Assembly: GCF_001659605.2 (NCBI RefSeq)
Contig: NC_035171.2
Location: forward strand, 31,303,325-31,367,324
Length of the DNA: 64,000 bases
DNA from: Manihot esculenta
Taxonomy: Eukaryota > Streptophyta > Magnoliopsida > Malpighiales > Euphorbiaceae
Reading direction: 5' to 3'
In this document: piece after piece, positions 51,201 through 62,900 of the stretch
Numbering within the stretch: position 1 is the stretch's first letter
Layout of the letters: each line of letters begins with the position of its first letter
Notes under the pieces: model-generated
Database searches by the model: none
Seen by the model: the letters and a program-made list of their open reading frames with translations, nothing else
Told to the model about the DNA's origin: nothing
Made by a program: the position numbers and the translations under genes

Positions 51201-51279
51201 TCAAATACCAGCAACCCAGCAATACCTGTTTGGGAGAGCAAAGAATGGAAGCTGAAGAGACAGCATTAGAAGATGCCAT
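48223..51279 (-). CDS. chimeric gene: CPN60A N-terminus fused to RNA Pol I termination-factor-like MYB protein
   Basis: Exons 51279-51226, 51045-50862 and 50507-48223 join in phase to 840 codons. Residues 1-114 are the plastid chaperonin-60 alpha start: transit peptide [18 protein letters not shown], then [39 protein letters not shown] and ending PMENAG. From residue 115 ([13 protein letters not shown]) the sequence becomes lysine-rich, with many K-runs and two repeats of about 144 residues. It ends in a MYB/SANT region from about residue 560 ([62 protein letters not shown]). The C-terminus matches the REB1/TTF-I group of rDNA-terminator-binding proteins. Alternative in-frame starts are the ATGs at 50418 and 50319. 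The latter (MDVESNYEV) would give a protein without chaperonin sequence. Which start is used is not visible. Confidence 0.8.
49135..50007 (-). repeat. intragenic tandem duplication, about 432 bp per unit
   Basis: The Lys-rich region of the MYB gene holds two successive copies (about 50007-49564 and 49563-49135), each from DVSDT to KRVSFSE. '[14 protein letters not shown]' occurs twice exactly 144 codons apart. Small in-frame differences exist near the start of each copy. Confidence 0.9.
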
Positions 51280-51418
51280 TTCCAGAATCACCACGAAAGA
51301 AAGTAGGGTTTTGTGGTTTAAGCTGGAGGTTGGTGGTGTGTGTGAGGATAAGGAGAGCAGCGAAAGTTTGAGAGCTGATAAGAGAGGCGATTAGGGTTTA
51401 GTTTTATTGAGACAGATT
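50405..51418 (-). repeat. left arm of inverted repeat (copied CPN60A 5' end)
   Basis: The reverse complement of 53004-54018. It covers 5' UTR, exon 1, intron 1, exon 2, intron 2 and most of exon 3 of CPN60A. Introns match as closely as exons. Homology starts at AATCTGTCTC and stops abruptly after AATGCTGG. Confidence 0.93.
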
Positions 51419-51683
51419 AAATTGCCAATTCAACCAATTTTGATAAATAAGATAACCAATCACTTAATAGAAACTCCAGTATTAAGTTGCCAATTTTACA
51501 ACCTCAATAGCTTAAAATGTGCTAAAAGACCACATTTCAAAAGGGGTTTTATCACAAACCATCCAAAGCATTTCCAAAACCAGCAGAAGCAGTTGCTCAA
51601 TAACAATCTAAAGGGCAATCCAAAAGCATAAGCTTATCTACAAGCCAAAATAGCTTTCAACATTTCCACAACACCTAATGCGC

Positions 51684-51686
<3 letters not shown>

Positions 51687-51725
<39 letters not shown>
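51687..51725. repeat. (GA)n microsatellite
   Basis: About 19 AG/GA units in the spacer between the inverted arms. Confidence 0.95.
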
Positions 51726-51727
<2 letters not shown>

Positions 51728-52074
51728 ATCACCTCCAATTCAACCAAAAACCTAAACAGCATATAACTAAAAACCTAAAAAGCTTTTAAAACCTAAATAA
51801 AGGATACCCTCAGAACCTCTGAATGCAACTAACACGATTTTGGGCCTCGGTTGCGAGACGACCACAAAATACAATAAAATAATCAAAGTTGCAAACAAAC
51901 TCTAAATGCTAAAATACACAGATCAAGGAAAACACAGTTAAGGTGAATGGGTTAAAGCACATGCATCCCTATGAATCGCAACGAAAACCAAAGGCCGCAT
52001 CAACACAATTTCTTCTAGAAAACAGAGTACAGATCTAAAGAGACGAAACAAAAAGTTAAAATTTCCGGCCTTAC

Positions 52075-52200
52075 CTCGTTAACAAACAGCCGTCAAATTA
52101 GCAATTGAAAATTTACCGGGGCGCACATTCAATTTTCCAGAGAGCTAGCAATTGCCTGTATACAGAGGAGGCCGAGAACTGGCGCTACCATGAAAGAATG
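52075..52200 (-). other. candidate relic 5' UTR exon of the MYB gene
   Basis: On the minus strand a moderately GC-rich leader ends at GTTAACGAG followed by the strong donor GTAAGG at 52074. The segment contains only a short frame (ATG GTA GCG.., about 20 codons). It could be the original first exon of the MYB gene, now separated from its body by the CPN60A copy. This is inference from position and the splice signal. Confidence 0.4.
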
Positions 52201-53003
52201 TTAAAATCGCGGAAGTTTCAAGTTAAGTGCAGTCGTTTTACAATATCGTAAAAACTATAAAAATTAATTTAATTTTAAGGAAATTTTATATTTGCAAGAT
52301 GGTTTTCGGTTAGTTTGTTCTTACTGTAAAATTCTCAAATATAGTTTAAAGTTTAGAAACTTTATATTTTATTTTATCAATATATAATAAGTGAATTTTT
52401 TTTAATTTCTTTAAGCAGTTATTTTACAGATAATATTTTAAATTAATGAAATTTTAAAAATACATAAATATAGTCTGTTTTATAATTAATATAATAAAAT
52501 TATATTCCTACAAAGTATTATTATTTTTTTACTATTTGGATAAATTTTTAGAAAATAAATTATTGATAAAAAATAATGTATGGCTGATAAAATAATATAT
52601 AAATTTAATATTTAAATTTTATTATTTTTTTTTGAAAATGTAAAATATCAAAATTTAACCACTAACTAGTACAAAAGTTTTACTCAAAAGGTTAAACATA
52701 AACACGGACAAATATATGTGTAATAATATTAAAATAATAATTTAACTTTGTCCTTTAAATTTTTTCTCTATTTTTAAATTTAAAAAAATTATAATTAATT
52801 ATATCTTGTTAATATTTTTTTATTATTTAGGAAAAAAATTGTAGCACTAATCGAGTGCGTGCACAGTGCACCCGCACACGCATTCCTCAAATTGTGGCTC
52901 GGGGGTGGTTGAGCCGTTGAGCTCAGCAGCGAACCAAGAACCAAACAAGCACACTCTGGAACTCTCAACGGTTCTACGAACTCTACAGAATCTTCTCGAA
53001 GCC

Positions 53004-54018
53004 AATCTGTCTCAATAAAACTAAACCCTAATCGCCTCTCTTATCAGCTCTCGAACTTTGGCTGCTCTCCTTATCCTCACACACACCACCAACCTCCAGC
53101 TTAAACCACAAAACCCTGCTTTCTTTCGTGGTGATTCTGGAAATGGCAACTTCTAATGCTGTCTCTTCAGCGTCCATTCTTTGCTCTCCCAAACAGGTAT
53201 TGCTGGGTTGCTGGTATTTGAGTTTTCTGATTGTTTGCCTAGAAATTCGGAGAAGATCTTGATGTTTGTTGTTTCTGGCTGGAAATCGGAGAGAACCGAG
53301 AGGAAATGTAAAGGTTCTTCTGGGTTTTCACTTCTGTTTTGATGTGGTTGTAACTGTATGGTCATTTGAATTGCAGGGGAGCTTGAGGAGGAGAGTAAAT
53401 CACCAGCATAATCAAAGACTGAATTATGGGCAATCAGTCAGAAGATTTACAGTGCGAGCTAATGCCAAAGATATTGCCTTTGACCAGAACTCGAGGACTG
53501 CGCTTCAGTCTGGCATTGATAAGCTTGCTGATGCTGTGGGGCTTACTCTTGGTCCTAGAGGTAACTTCTTTGCCTGGTATCACCACTGTTGATGCTGTCA
53601 TAGATTACTTATCCTGCTGAGAGCTCAAATTGCTCTAAGAGATGTAGAAAAGGCGGGGCTTAGAACACGCGATATATGCTTGAAGTTAAATTTTGGTTTA
53701 CTTAGCTGTAATTTTAAGTCAAATGAAAATTAAGATAAAAATTTGAGGTAAAACGTCAGATAAGGACCAAGTTTGTTTATAGGACTAACTTACTAAAATG
53801 CAGAGTTGTTTGTTCCTTTCCACATCTAAGGAGACTGGCTGATTGAAATTTGTAGCGTGCTGTTATTGATGGTTAATGATTTGATTTGATTTTTTTATTT
53901 TTTGGGATCTTGAAGGGAGAAATGTTGTCTTGGATGAGTTTGGAAGTCCCAAAGTAGTCAACGATGGAGTAACAATTGCTCGAGCTATTGAGTTACCTGA
54001 TCCCATGGAGAATGCTGG
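53004..54018 (+). repeat. right arm of inverted repeat (native CPN60A 5' end)
   Basis: Partner of 50405-51418. Both arms are about 1,015 bp, and differences in intron 1 and intron 2 are only scattered single bases. This arm continues into complete CPN60A, so it is the likely donor. Confidence 0.93.
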
Positions 54019-56209
54019 CGCAGCTCTGATAAGGGAGGTAAGACAATGCCTCCCCTAACTCACATAGTAGTTTACTCATTTCCACATCGTTTCTTGTCAT
54101 CTTTACTAAAATTGAATTTATATGGCGTACGACTTTAGAATTAGTACACTGATTTGTTTTGAATTTGTGGGATGAAGGTTGCAAGTAAAACTAATGACTC
54201 TGCTGGCGATGGGACAACAACTGCTTCTGTCCTTGCGCGGGAAATAATCAAACTTGGGCTTTTAAGTGTTACCTCAGGTGCCAATCCAGTCTCAATAAAA
54301 AAGGGCATTGAGAAAACTGTACACGGTCTGATAGAAGAGCTAGAAAAGAAGGCTAGGGCTGTTAAAGGCCGTGATGACATCAAAGGTATTGTATTCTCTC
54401 ACAATTAAAGTGCTAAAATGCATACTTTTGACTTAATTGATTTGTAACTGGATTTTATCATGCCTCCAGCTGTTGCAACCATTTCTGCTGGAAATGATGA
54501 GCTTATTGGGACCATGATTGCTGATGCAATTGACAAGGTTGGGCCTGATGGTGTTTTGTCAATTGAATCGTCATCCTCATTTGAGACAACAGTGGAAGTT
54601 GAAGAAGGAATGGAGGTGTGCGCCCCCCTCCCCCCCTTCCCCTTTTTCTGTCTTCAGTCCATGAGTATATGCTAATTCTAGTGTTTGGTGTCTAAAAATT
54701 TATACTTCATTCTTGTCTATTGCAGATAGACAGAGGTTACATTTCCCCTCAATTTGTAACAAATCCTGAAAAGCTAATTTGTGAATTCGAGAATGCAAGA
54801 GTGTTGATTACAGATCAAAAAATTTCGGCAATCAAAGACATAATTCCTCTGCTAGAGAAGACCACTCAATTGAGAGCACCTTTACTTATAATTGCTGAGG
54901 ATGTTACTGGGGAGGCTTTGGCTACACTTGTTGTAAACAAGCTGCGGGGTATCCTTAATGTTGCTGCCATCAAAGCTCCTGGATTTGGTGAGAGGAGAAA
55001 GGCTATGCTTCAGGACATTGCCATTCTAACAGGTAATGTTTTGCTGCCTAACAGTAAAGATGTCCTATCAGAGCCCTCGAGTTTAGTGCCACATTTTGTC
55101 AATCAAATATTTGCATCTGATTTTGCTACAAGTAGCCGAAATAGACAGCTAGAATGTGGCACTAGGATTGTGTCAAGAAGACATTAATTGTTCATTACCT
55201 ATTTCCTTTCAGTTGCATTAGTAATGAATTGTCTATATATTTATGTTATTGGTTGTTGCTAATTTTCTTTTGGGTTTTCCTGCTTTTTAGGAGCTGAGTT
55301 CCAAGCCAGCGATCTGGGTTTGCTTATTGAGAACACTTCAGTTGAGCAGCTTGGTTTGGCTAGGAAAGTAACCATAACCAAGGACTCCACCACCATTATT
55401 GCTGATGTTGCATCCAAGGATGAGTTACAAGCTAGGATTGCACAGTTGAAAAAGGAGTTGTCTGAGACAGATTCTGTTTATGACACGCAGAAGCTAGCTG
55501 AGAGGATTGCTAAATTGTCTGGTGGGGTTGCTGTTATCAAAGTGGGGGCTGCAACTGAGACTGAGCTTGAAGACCGTAAACTCCGAATTGAGGATGCCAA
55601 GAATGCAACATTTGCTGCAATAGAGGAGGGTATTGTCCCTGGTGGTGGTACCGCATTGGTTCATCTCTCAACTCATGTTCCTGCAATCAAGGACAAAATT
55701 GAAGATGCTGAGGAGCGGTTAGGTGCGGACATTGTGCAGAAGGTAATGTTAGTTAATTTTAGATGCATGTCAGATATTTACGAAAGACTAAACTCCTCTC
55801 CTAGATTCTGCTCTTACAGGATCAGGAGTGGGTTATACATAAATTCTCTCCGAGGTTCTTAAGTTATTTTGTAGACCTTTATTTTTAGTTGCCTGTACTA
55901 ACTGCCTGCATTTTCACATAGGCACTGGTAGCACCAGCGTCATTGATAGCTCAGAATGCTGGAATTGAAGGTGAGGTGGTTGTGGAGAAGATAAAGACTA
56001 GCGAATGGGAGATTGGGTATAATGCCATGACAGACAAGTATGAGAACTTGGTGGAGGCTGGAGTTATTGATCCAGCTAAGGTTACCAGATGTGCTCTCCA
56101 GAATGCAGCATCAGTTGCTGGAATGGTGCTGACCACTCAGGCAATTGTGGTGGAAAAGCCTAAGCCTAAGGCACCAGCTGCTGCTCCTCCACAAGGTCTT
56201 ACAGTGTAA
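53143..56209 (+). CDS. CPN60A: plastid chaperonin-60 subunit alpha (RuBisCO large-subunit-binding protein alpha)
   Basis: Eight exons: 53143-53196, 53377-53560, 53916-54037, 54178-54385, 54470-54615, 54726-55032, 55291-55742 and 55922-56209. All phases fit and give 586 residues, the usual size for plant CPN60 alpha. A Ser/Arg-rich transit peptide (about 1-46) precedes the group I chaperonin core. The core has [19 protein letters not shown], the ATP site [15 protein letters not shown], the apical domain with [14 protein letters not shown] and [14 protein letters not shown], and equatorial [14 protein letters not shown]. The C-terminus is [15 protein letters not shown]. The Val-Arg-Ala-Asn transit-site region and C-terminus fit alpha and not beta subunits. 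With CPN60 beta it forms the stromal folding complex needed for RuBisCO and other plastid proteins. The gene looks intact and lies head to head with the chimeric MYB gene. Confidence 0.97.
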
Positions 56210-56766
56210 TCACAGTAAATTTTAACACTAGTTAGGATCTTCTAGGTGATCTACTGAGTGTTTTGTGGTGGTGAGTGAGGATCAAGCCCCTTTTTTGAAC
56301 AGAGTAATGTGTTGTCATTGATAAATTGCATAAATTTTCCATCTCCAAAACGTGTAGGGATTCATAATGTTGTTATTATCTGATGATTTCTCACTCTTTT
56401 TGGCAAAAAGTACGAGGAGCTTAAGCTTCAGGTGGCAAGCATTTTTTAAAATGATTGAACTCTCTTTGATTGAATCTTTTAGCATGTTAAAGCTTACAAA
56501 CAGCATTTACTGCCAACATCCGAGCAACTGATATGGATCTGGCCAATCTTTTTACCATGAGAAGCGATCACAGTTCAATATATATATATATGTGGAGGGC
56601 ATGTGTTTGAGAAAGACATGGGCCAATGGGTCAAAACCAGTATGAGAGTTTTCAGTAGTCTCACTTGGGCCATCCTGATGGTTGAACAGTGCTCCCAAAA
56701 GTCCACAAGAAAAGCCACGAAAAATAAGACGAAGTTATTAATAAATAAAATTAACAGCAGCACAAC

Positions 56767-56768
<2 letters not shown>

Positions 56769-56805
<37 letters not shown>
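56769..56805. repeat. (AT)n microsatellite
   Basis: About 18 AT units downstream of CPN60A. Confidence 0.95.
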
Positions 56806-56810
<5 letters not shown>

Positions 56811-57356
56811 TAGCCTATTAAATTTTTGATTATAATAGGTAATATTCAAGAAGGCATCAAAAGCATAAGGTAATCTATGAACATGACCATAGAGCAATTA
56901 AAAAATTAGAGATTCAGAAAAAATCATAATAAAAAAAAAAGTATAAAGAGAAAGGAGGAATAATGAATTTAGGAGAGGCAATGATAATGTGGCAAGGGTG
57001 ATGTTGGGGCTGGGATCTCCACATTGAAAATGTGAAATTCCATTAAATAACTGAATGCCACCATCCCTTTGTTTTTTATTTGCAGATAAACTTTCATCAT
57101 TAACAATTTTGATACTCCGACGACTCTACTTTTTGGAAATTTTTGCATATCTTAGCGCTTTTTTTTCATAAATATATTTGTTTATTTTTAAAAACTTATA
57201 TATTAAAAAATATTTTTCATATTTTTTTTATTTACAATGCTTAAAAAATTAATAAAAATATTTTTTAAAAAAAAATAAAATTATTCTTACACATTAAAAT
57301 TTTATTAATACTTCTATACACAAATTTATTAATATATTTTTTTAAATTAAAATTAT

Positions 57357-57793
57357 AGCTCCATTTATTTTATAAAAATTATTTTTAAAAAAAATATTTT
57401 TTACATTTTCGGTTATTTAAAATATTAAAAAATTAATTAACAAAAAATATTTTCAGAAAATGCTTATTTTTTAGAAGAGAGAATCATTTTATGTAATTAA
57501 TGAATTTTATTAGTACTTTCATATATAAATTTATTAATATATTTTATTTTTTAAAATAAAATTAAATAATAAAAAATAAATTATTTTATTAAAAATAATT
57601 TTTGAAAAATATTTATTTAAAAAATATTTTTCAAATATAAATTATTTTCCGTCAAATAAACACAAGTTAAATAATAAAAAATAAATTATCTTAGATAATA
57701 CTTTTCATTAAAAAAAATTATGAAACAAAAATACTTTTCAAAAAAATATTTATTACATTTAAATACAAACTATTTTCTTAAATAAATGGAGTT
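57357..57793. mobile_element. MITE-like hairpin, family B copy 1
   Basis: Starts 'agctccatttattttataaa' and ends 'aaataaatggagtttta', which is its inverse. The interior is 'aaaaatatttttcaaa' type palindromes. It may be composite. Confidence 0.4.
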
Positions 57794-59060
57794 TTATTTT
57801 TAAATTCAAAAGTATATTTTTTAGTTTAATCTCGGATAAAATTTAAAAAGTGATTATTACACATTTAATTTTATATTAAAATAAGTTATTAATAAATAAG
57901 TTACACCTCAATTTAATTTCCATTATTTTACTTCTTCAATCAAATATTTTTGTTGATTAGGCGAAGTTGACAGCACATTAAACAGAGTCTAATTGATCGG
58001 AAGCCATGTGATGGAAAATTTTTGAAAATATAAATCTTATCTTTTCATATTATTTAGTTATTTAGTTTTCATCCATTTAATAGTAAAAACTAAATAATTA
58101 TTTAGTTTAAAATTATAAAAATTAAATAATTATATTTTAAATAATAAATATTAATTAAAAATAAGAGTATTTTAATTATTTTACATATTACTAACTGTTT
58201 TTATAAACAAAACAATTAAAAAGTTAACTATTTAAATTGAAAGATACTAAATAGTTAATAATTTTTAAAAATAAGGACTATTTAATATATTTTTAAAATT
58301 AATAGAATTAAATAATTAATTATAATTTTGTTGGATTATTATGATACTTTTAAATAATTAATGATATCTAAAAATCAACCTTATGAATTCCAAGAAGGAA
58401 ATTAATCATTAATTAAGTAAATTGATGGTCTAAAATTAAGGTATCATAATTAAAAGGATTAAACTGCAATTTAGACTCTAATAGTGAAAATCACATATTA
58501 GTTCCTATACGTTTACCAGTCAGTTATTTAGTTTTTGTAATTTTAGAAAACTAAAAATTTAATCTTTATATAGCTTCACAATTTAATCCCTCTAATTTCA
58601 TACCTTCCAATAATTTAGTCTTATTGTTTAAATATATACAATAAATTAATCATTGAATTAAATGATACAAAAATAATTACTTAGCTATATTTTCACAGTA
58701 GGAACTAATTTATTATTTTTTAAAAAAATATAAAAACTAAATAACTATTTTTAAAAAAATACATATAACATTGATACAATATTGTTGAGAATGAAATTTT
58801 CAATTAAAAATAAACAAAACTAAAAAAATGAATATAACTTATTGTATTGCAATTTAACTAGTTATTTTAATATATAAAGCAACTCAATTATTTATATAAA
58901 TTCATATAAAATTAATTAATTCTCTTCAAATTTAACAAATATAAAATATATTACTAACTAAATTATTTATAAAAACCCATATAAAATAAATTAATATTTA
59001 ATATATCCAACACTCTCTTTAAATTTAACATATATATAATAATATTACTTTAAAAATTAA

Positions 59061-59257
59061 GTCTCTGTTTGTTTATAAAAAATAATTTATATTGAAAATA
59101 TTCTTTATAAAAAATAATTTTCAATAAAACAAGTTAGAGTCATTTTCTTTAAAATGATTTAATTTTTTTATTAATTAATTTTTTTAAATATTTTAAATAG
59201 CAAAAAATATGAAAAATAATATTCTGAAAATTTTTTCTATAAAACAAATGGAGCCTA
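59061..59257. mobile_element. MITE-like hairpin, family B copy 2
   Basis: Starts 'gtctctgtttgtttataaaa' and ends 'tataaaacaaatggagccta', inverted relatives. The whole folds on itself. Confidence 0.5.
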
Positions 59258-62117
59258 AGAATTAATTTGTTGCTATTCTTTTTTCCATGAATTAACATCA
59301 ATTGACACTAAAATCATAGGCAATTGGCATTCCCATCTTGCTAGGGTATTTGCAAAACGAAAAATTCCCATGTGACATTTCCGGTCAATTGATGGCACTC
59401 CATATTTTTTCAGGTTGAAAAATTCTCACCAACCAAAGAAGCTTCACCGTCCATGCGATGGTCAAAAGTATATGTAATTTATTTATAAATTTAAGTAGTT
59501 AATTCAGAAATTTTAATAAAATTAATATATTTAATTTGTTTAATTAGTATTTTAATTTAATTTTTTTATAAATTTAAAAAATATTGTTTTTATTTCATTT
59601 TATTTTTATGGGAATAAATTACTTTATGAAAAATAAACTTTCCAATAAACAGATAGTTTGACCCAAATGATATCTTAAATTCAAGTTCTATTTCTCTGTC
59701 ACTCACAAAAAAAGAAAAAAAGAAAAAAAAAAAAGCTTTCGCATCAATTTAGTCAAATATAAAGTCAATTAGCACTCCCGGATTAATTTCCAACAAATTT
59801 TATTAAAATGAAAATAAATTAAAATTAGTTAAAATTATAGCCCTGGCTAAGACAAATTTAAAAAGTTAATTTTTAAACAATAAATGTAAGATACATTTAT
59901 TATACTTAATTTTTTAAATGTAAAGTTTAAATTAGATAACTATTTTATTAATATAAAATAAGATTATATTATGATTTATTATTAATTTTTAAAATTTAAT
60001 TTAATTTTTAAACTATAATAATGATTAATATAAAATATTTAATTTTATTATTTAAAATTTTAAATATAAATATAAATTCACGTGATTATTTAAATTTTAT
60101 TATTTAACATGTATTTTTAGTCTATTAAATTAAAAATAAATTATATTTTTATCATGTTAGTTTATTATGGCATAAAGTGATTCAATGCATATTTATTCTG
60201 CATATGAGAATTATACTTTTAATTTTATTTAAGAGATAAAAGTATCGAATTATTTATTTAACGGTGGTTATTATTTTTATTGATAAACAATAAATTTATT
60301 TGATGTAAATTTTTATATAAATTCAATTTACTCTTAATTTAAGACACACGGATATAAATTTTATGTGATTTTTTTATAAAAAAATGTATATTTATGTTTT
60401 TTGAGTTTATATATAGAAAGTCATTAAAATGAAATTATAAAGTCAAGGTAGTGATATAAGAATTTGAAAATGTTGAGAGTGAATGGTTTGAGAGAGAGAG
60501 AAAAAAAAAAAAAATCTTCATGATAGAAGGATGGTCCCCCTACTGAAGATTCCATAGCAAAGTTTTGTAATGAATGTGTTGAACAAAGCATGTTTTACCT
60601 TTGTGGACTGGTATGGTACATATGACTGACATTTGTTAGCTGCATTCAACACCCACAGTATGGGTGACAGTGACCTAACATTTTTAAATTTTATTTATAA
60701 GAACTAAATTCAATGAGATTAAAAAATAATTTTTGGCACACTATGATAAATTTTTTTAAATAAAAAAAAAATTAAGAGTAAAATTTAAATTTTTTAAATT
60801 TATTTGAATACATCATAGTTATTAGTTGTTATATTATTAGTTTTATATTATAATTAACAGTTTAAAATAGCATACTTAAAATAATTATTATATTATAAAA
60901 AATAATTATTGTGAAATGAAATTTCAAATTTAAAAAGGAAATTTTATATCAATGACCTCGTCTTTTTGCGTGCGGTGGAGCATAGTTGACATCTCTTGGC
61001 CGCTAATGAAAAAGGCGGTTTTTTAAATTCCCATCTATTATAACAACTAAGACCCATGATTATGAAATGATCACTATCAAACCAATTGCATATTTTGCTT
61101 TCTTGAAAAGATGATCAGAAGCTTCTTCTGGTCACATCTTCCAACGACGTCGTGTTTTGTTTTTTCTTTTTTTACGTTGAATATTATATTATTAATAAAA
61201 ATAAAAAGAAATAAGAATATATAATAAAGAAGTAGAAGAAGAAGAAAAAAGCAAACGTATTAATTGTTCCTGATTTTTTTATGCTTGCTTTAGTCTTTAC
61301 CGTCCATCTTAAGTAAAGCTAAATCTTGTGGGCCTTACCAATTTACTTTTGTTTTAATGGAATGATAAAGTTCAATTTCAATAATAAAAGAAATTAAAAA
61401 TAAAATCTTTAAATTCCTATAATTATGAAGGCAACCGTGTGAATATATTCTCTTATTATTGAAATTAATTTTTTAAGAGAAAATTAAGTAATACTTCTTT
61501 ATTCCTTTACTTTAATTGTTTAATAATATAATTCAACCGTATAGTAGTCAAATTTTATACATTATACATAAAATCGAATTTAATATCTCAGTATTTAAAA
61601 ATTATTATGTTGGATTTTTTTATATACAAAATTTAAAATTTTATGTTTAAATTTATATTTATAACGTGCTGTGAAATATTTTTTTATTTCATAATAAAAA
61701 TTATAAATGTAATATTCAGCTGCTTTTCATTTCAAAATGAATGGCAATCGTCCATTATATATTATTTTATTCCTTTATTCTTAAAAAAAATGCATAAGAT
61801 TCATTACAAAATGGAAGGGAAATTTGTCAAAGATTGTCCATAAAAGGAATTATATGGAAGGAAAAGTAATATGTATACGCTTAATACCTTTCCCACCACA
61901 TTTTCTAACAATTTTCCTTTTTTCCTTTATGACATATCTTAGGCCATTGGGTAATTTTCTTAGAATCTTAAAACTCACCAGTAAGGTATGTTTGGATTGC
62001 GACAATTGAGAAGTTAGAAGGGGAATTAAGGATACTTGACAATGATATAAAAATTATTATTATTATTATTGTGCACATTTTATTATTGCTTTATATAGAT
62101 GTCAATAATTTAAAGTA

Positions 62118-62401
62118 TGCCTCGATTTGTTACTTTTACTTTGAAAAATAATTTATATTTTAAATTTTTTTTATAATTTTTTTAATAAAATAATTTATTT
62201 TTTATTATTTAATATTAATTAAAAAATAAAATTTATAAATAAATTTATATGTAGACATTTTTTATAAAGATTTTAGAATGTAGAAAATAATTTTGTTGAT
62301 CAAAAAAATATTTTTTATTAGATTTTCTAAATATTCTAAATATCAAAAAGTATGAAAAATATTTTTCTTAAAAAATATTTTTGAGAAATAAATGGAGTCT
62401 A
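62118..62401. mobile_element. MITE-like hairpin, family B copy 3
   Basis: Starts 'gcctcgatttgttacttt' and ends 'gagaaataaatggagtct', inverted relatives of each other and of the copies at 57357 and 59061. Confidence 0.45.
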
Positions 62402-62604
62402 AATAATGTGTTGCATTATTTTTTATTGTTCTTTTTATTTAATTTTTCCTTAAATAACAGATAAAATAAAACATTACTGGATATTAATGAAATTTATTAA
62501 TAAAATTATAAAAAATATTAATAAAATAAATTATTGATTAGTAAAGTTATTGAGTGTTTATTAGTAATAATTTATAATTATTTTTTATTTTTTTATTGTG
62601 TACA

Positions 62605-62610
<6 letters not shown>

Positions 62611-62635
<25 letters not shown>
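62611..62635. repeat. (AT)n microsatellite
   Basis: About 12 AT units in AT-rich spacer. Confidence 0.9.
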
Positions 62636-62749
62636 AGAACTATTTATTTATTTATGTTTCCTTTTCCTTTAAAAATATTTTAATTTCTAATAAGTGATAT
62701 ATAAAAATAATAATCAACTTATTAAAAATAAATATTATACGGTAAATAG

Positions 62750-62900
62750 TGGGTATTCAATCGATTTAATTTAAAATCAAATTAAATAGAATAAATTAAA
62801 ATTTTAATATTTATAAAAATTAAATTAAATTAAAATAAATAAAAATTAAATAAATTTTTTAAATTAATTTAATTTAATTACTTTTTTTATTTAAATCGAT
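62750..62900. mobile_element. MITE-like element, family A, shortened copy
   Basis: Contains 'attaaaattttaatatttat' and ends near 'ttatttaaatcgatacgaga', resembling both ends of the family A elements at 6133 and 43010 with the middle missing. Confidence 0.35.

Larger units (their letters stand above)
51419..53003. other. spacer between the inverted arms, bidirectional promoter region
   Basis: 51419-52075 looks like intron or leader of the minus-strand gene and contains a GA microsatellite. 52076-52200 is a candidate relic first exon. 52200-52840 is AT-rich. 52850-53003 is GC-richer and should be the native CPN60A promoter and 5' UTR. No coding frame is convincing. Confidence 0.55.

Noticed and set aside
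53143..56209. Chaperonin-60 beta identity for this gene
   Set aside because: First considered, but the [20 protein letters not shown] region, the VRAN transit-site area, 586-residue length and KPKAPAA...GLTV C-terminus fit the alpha subunit.
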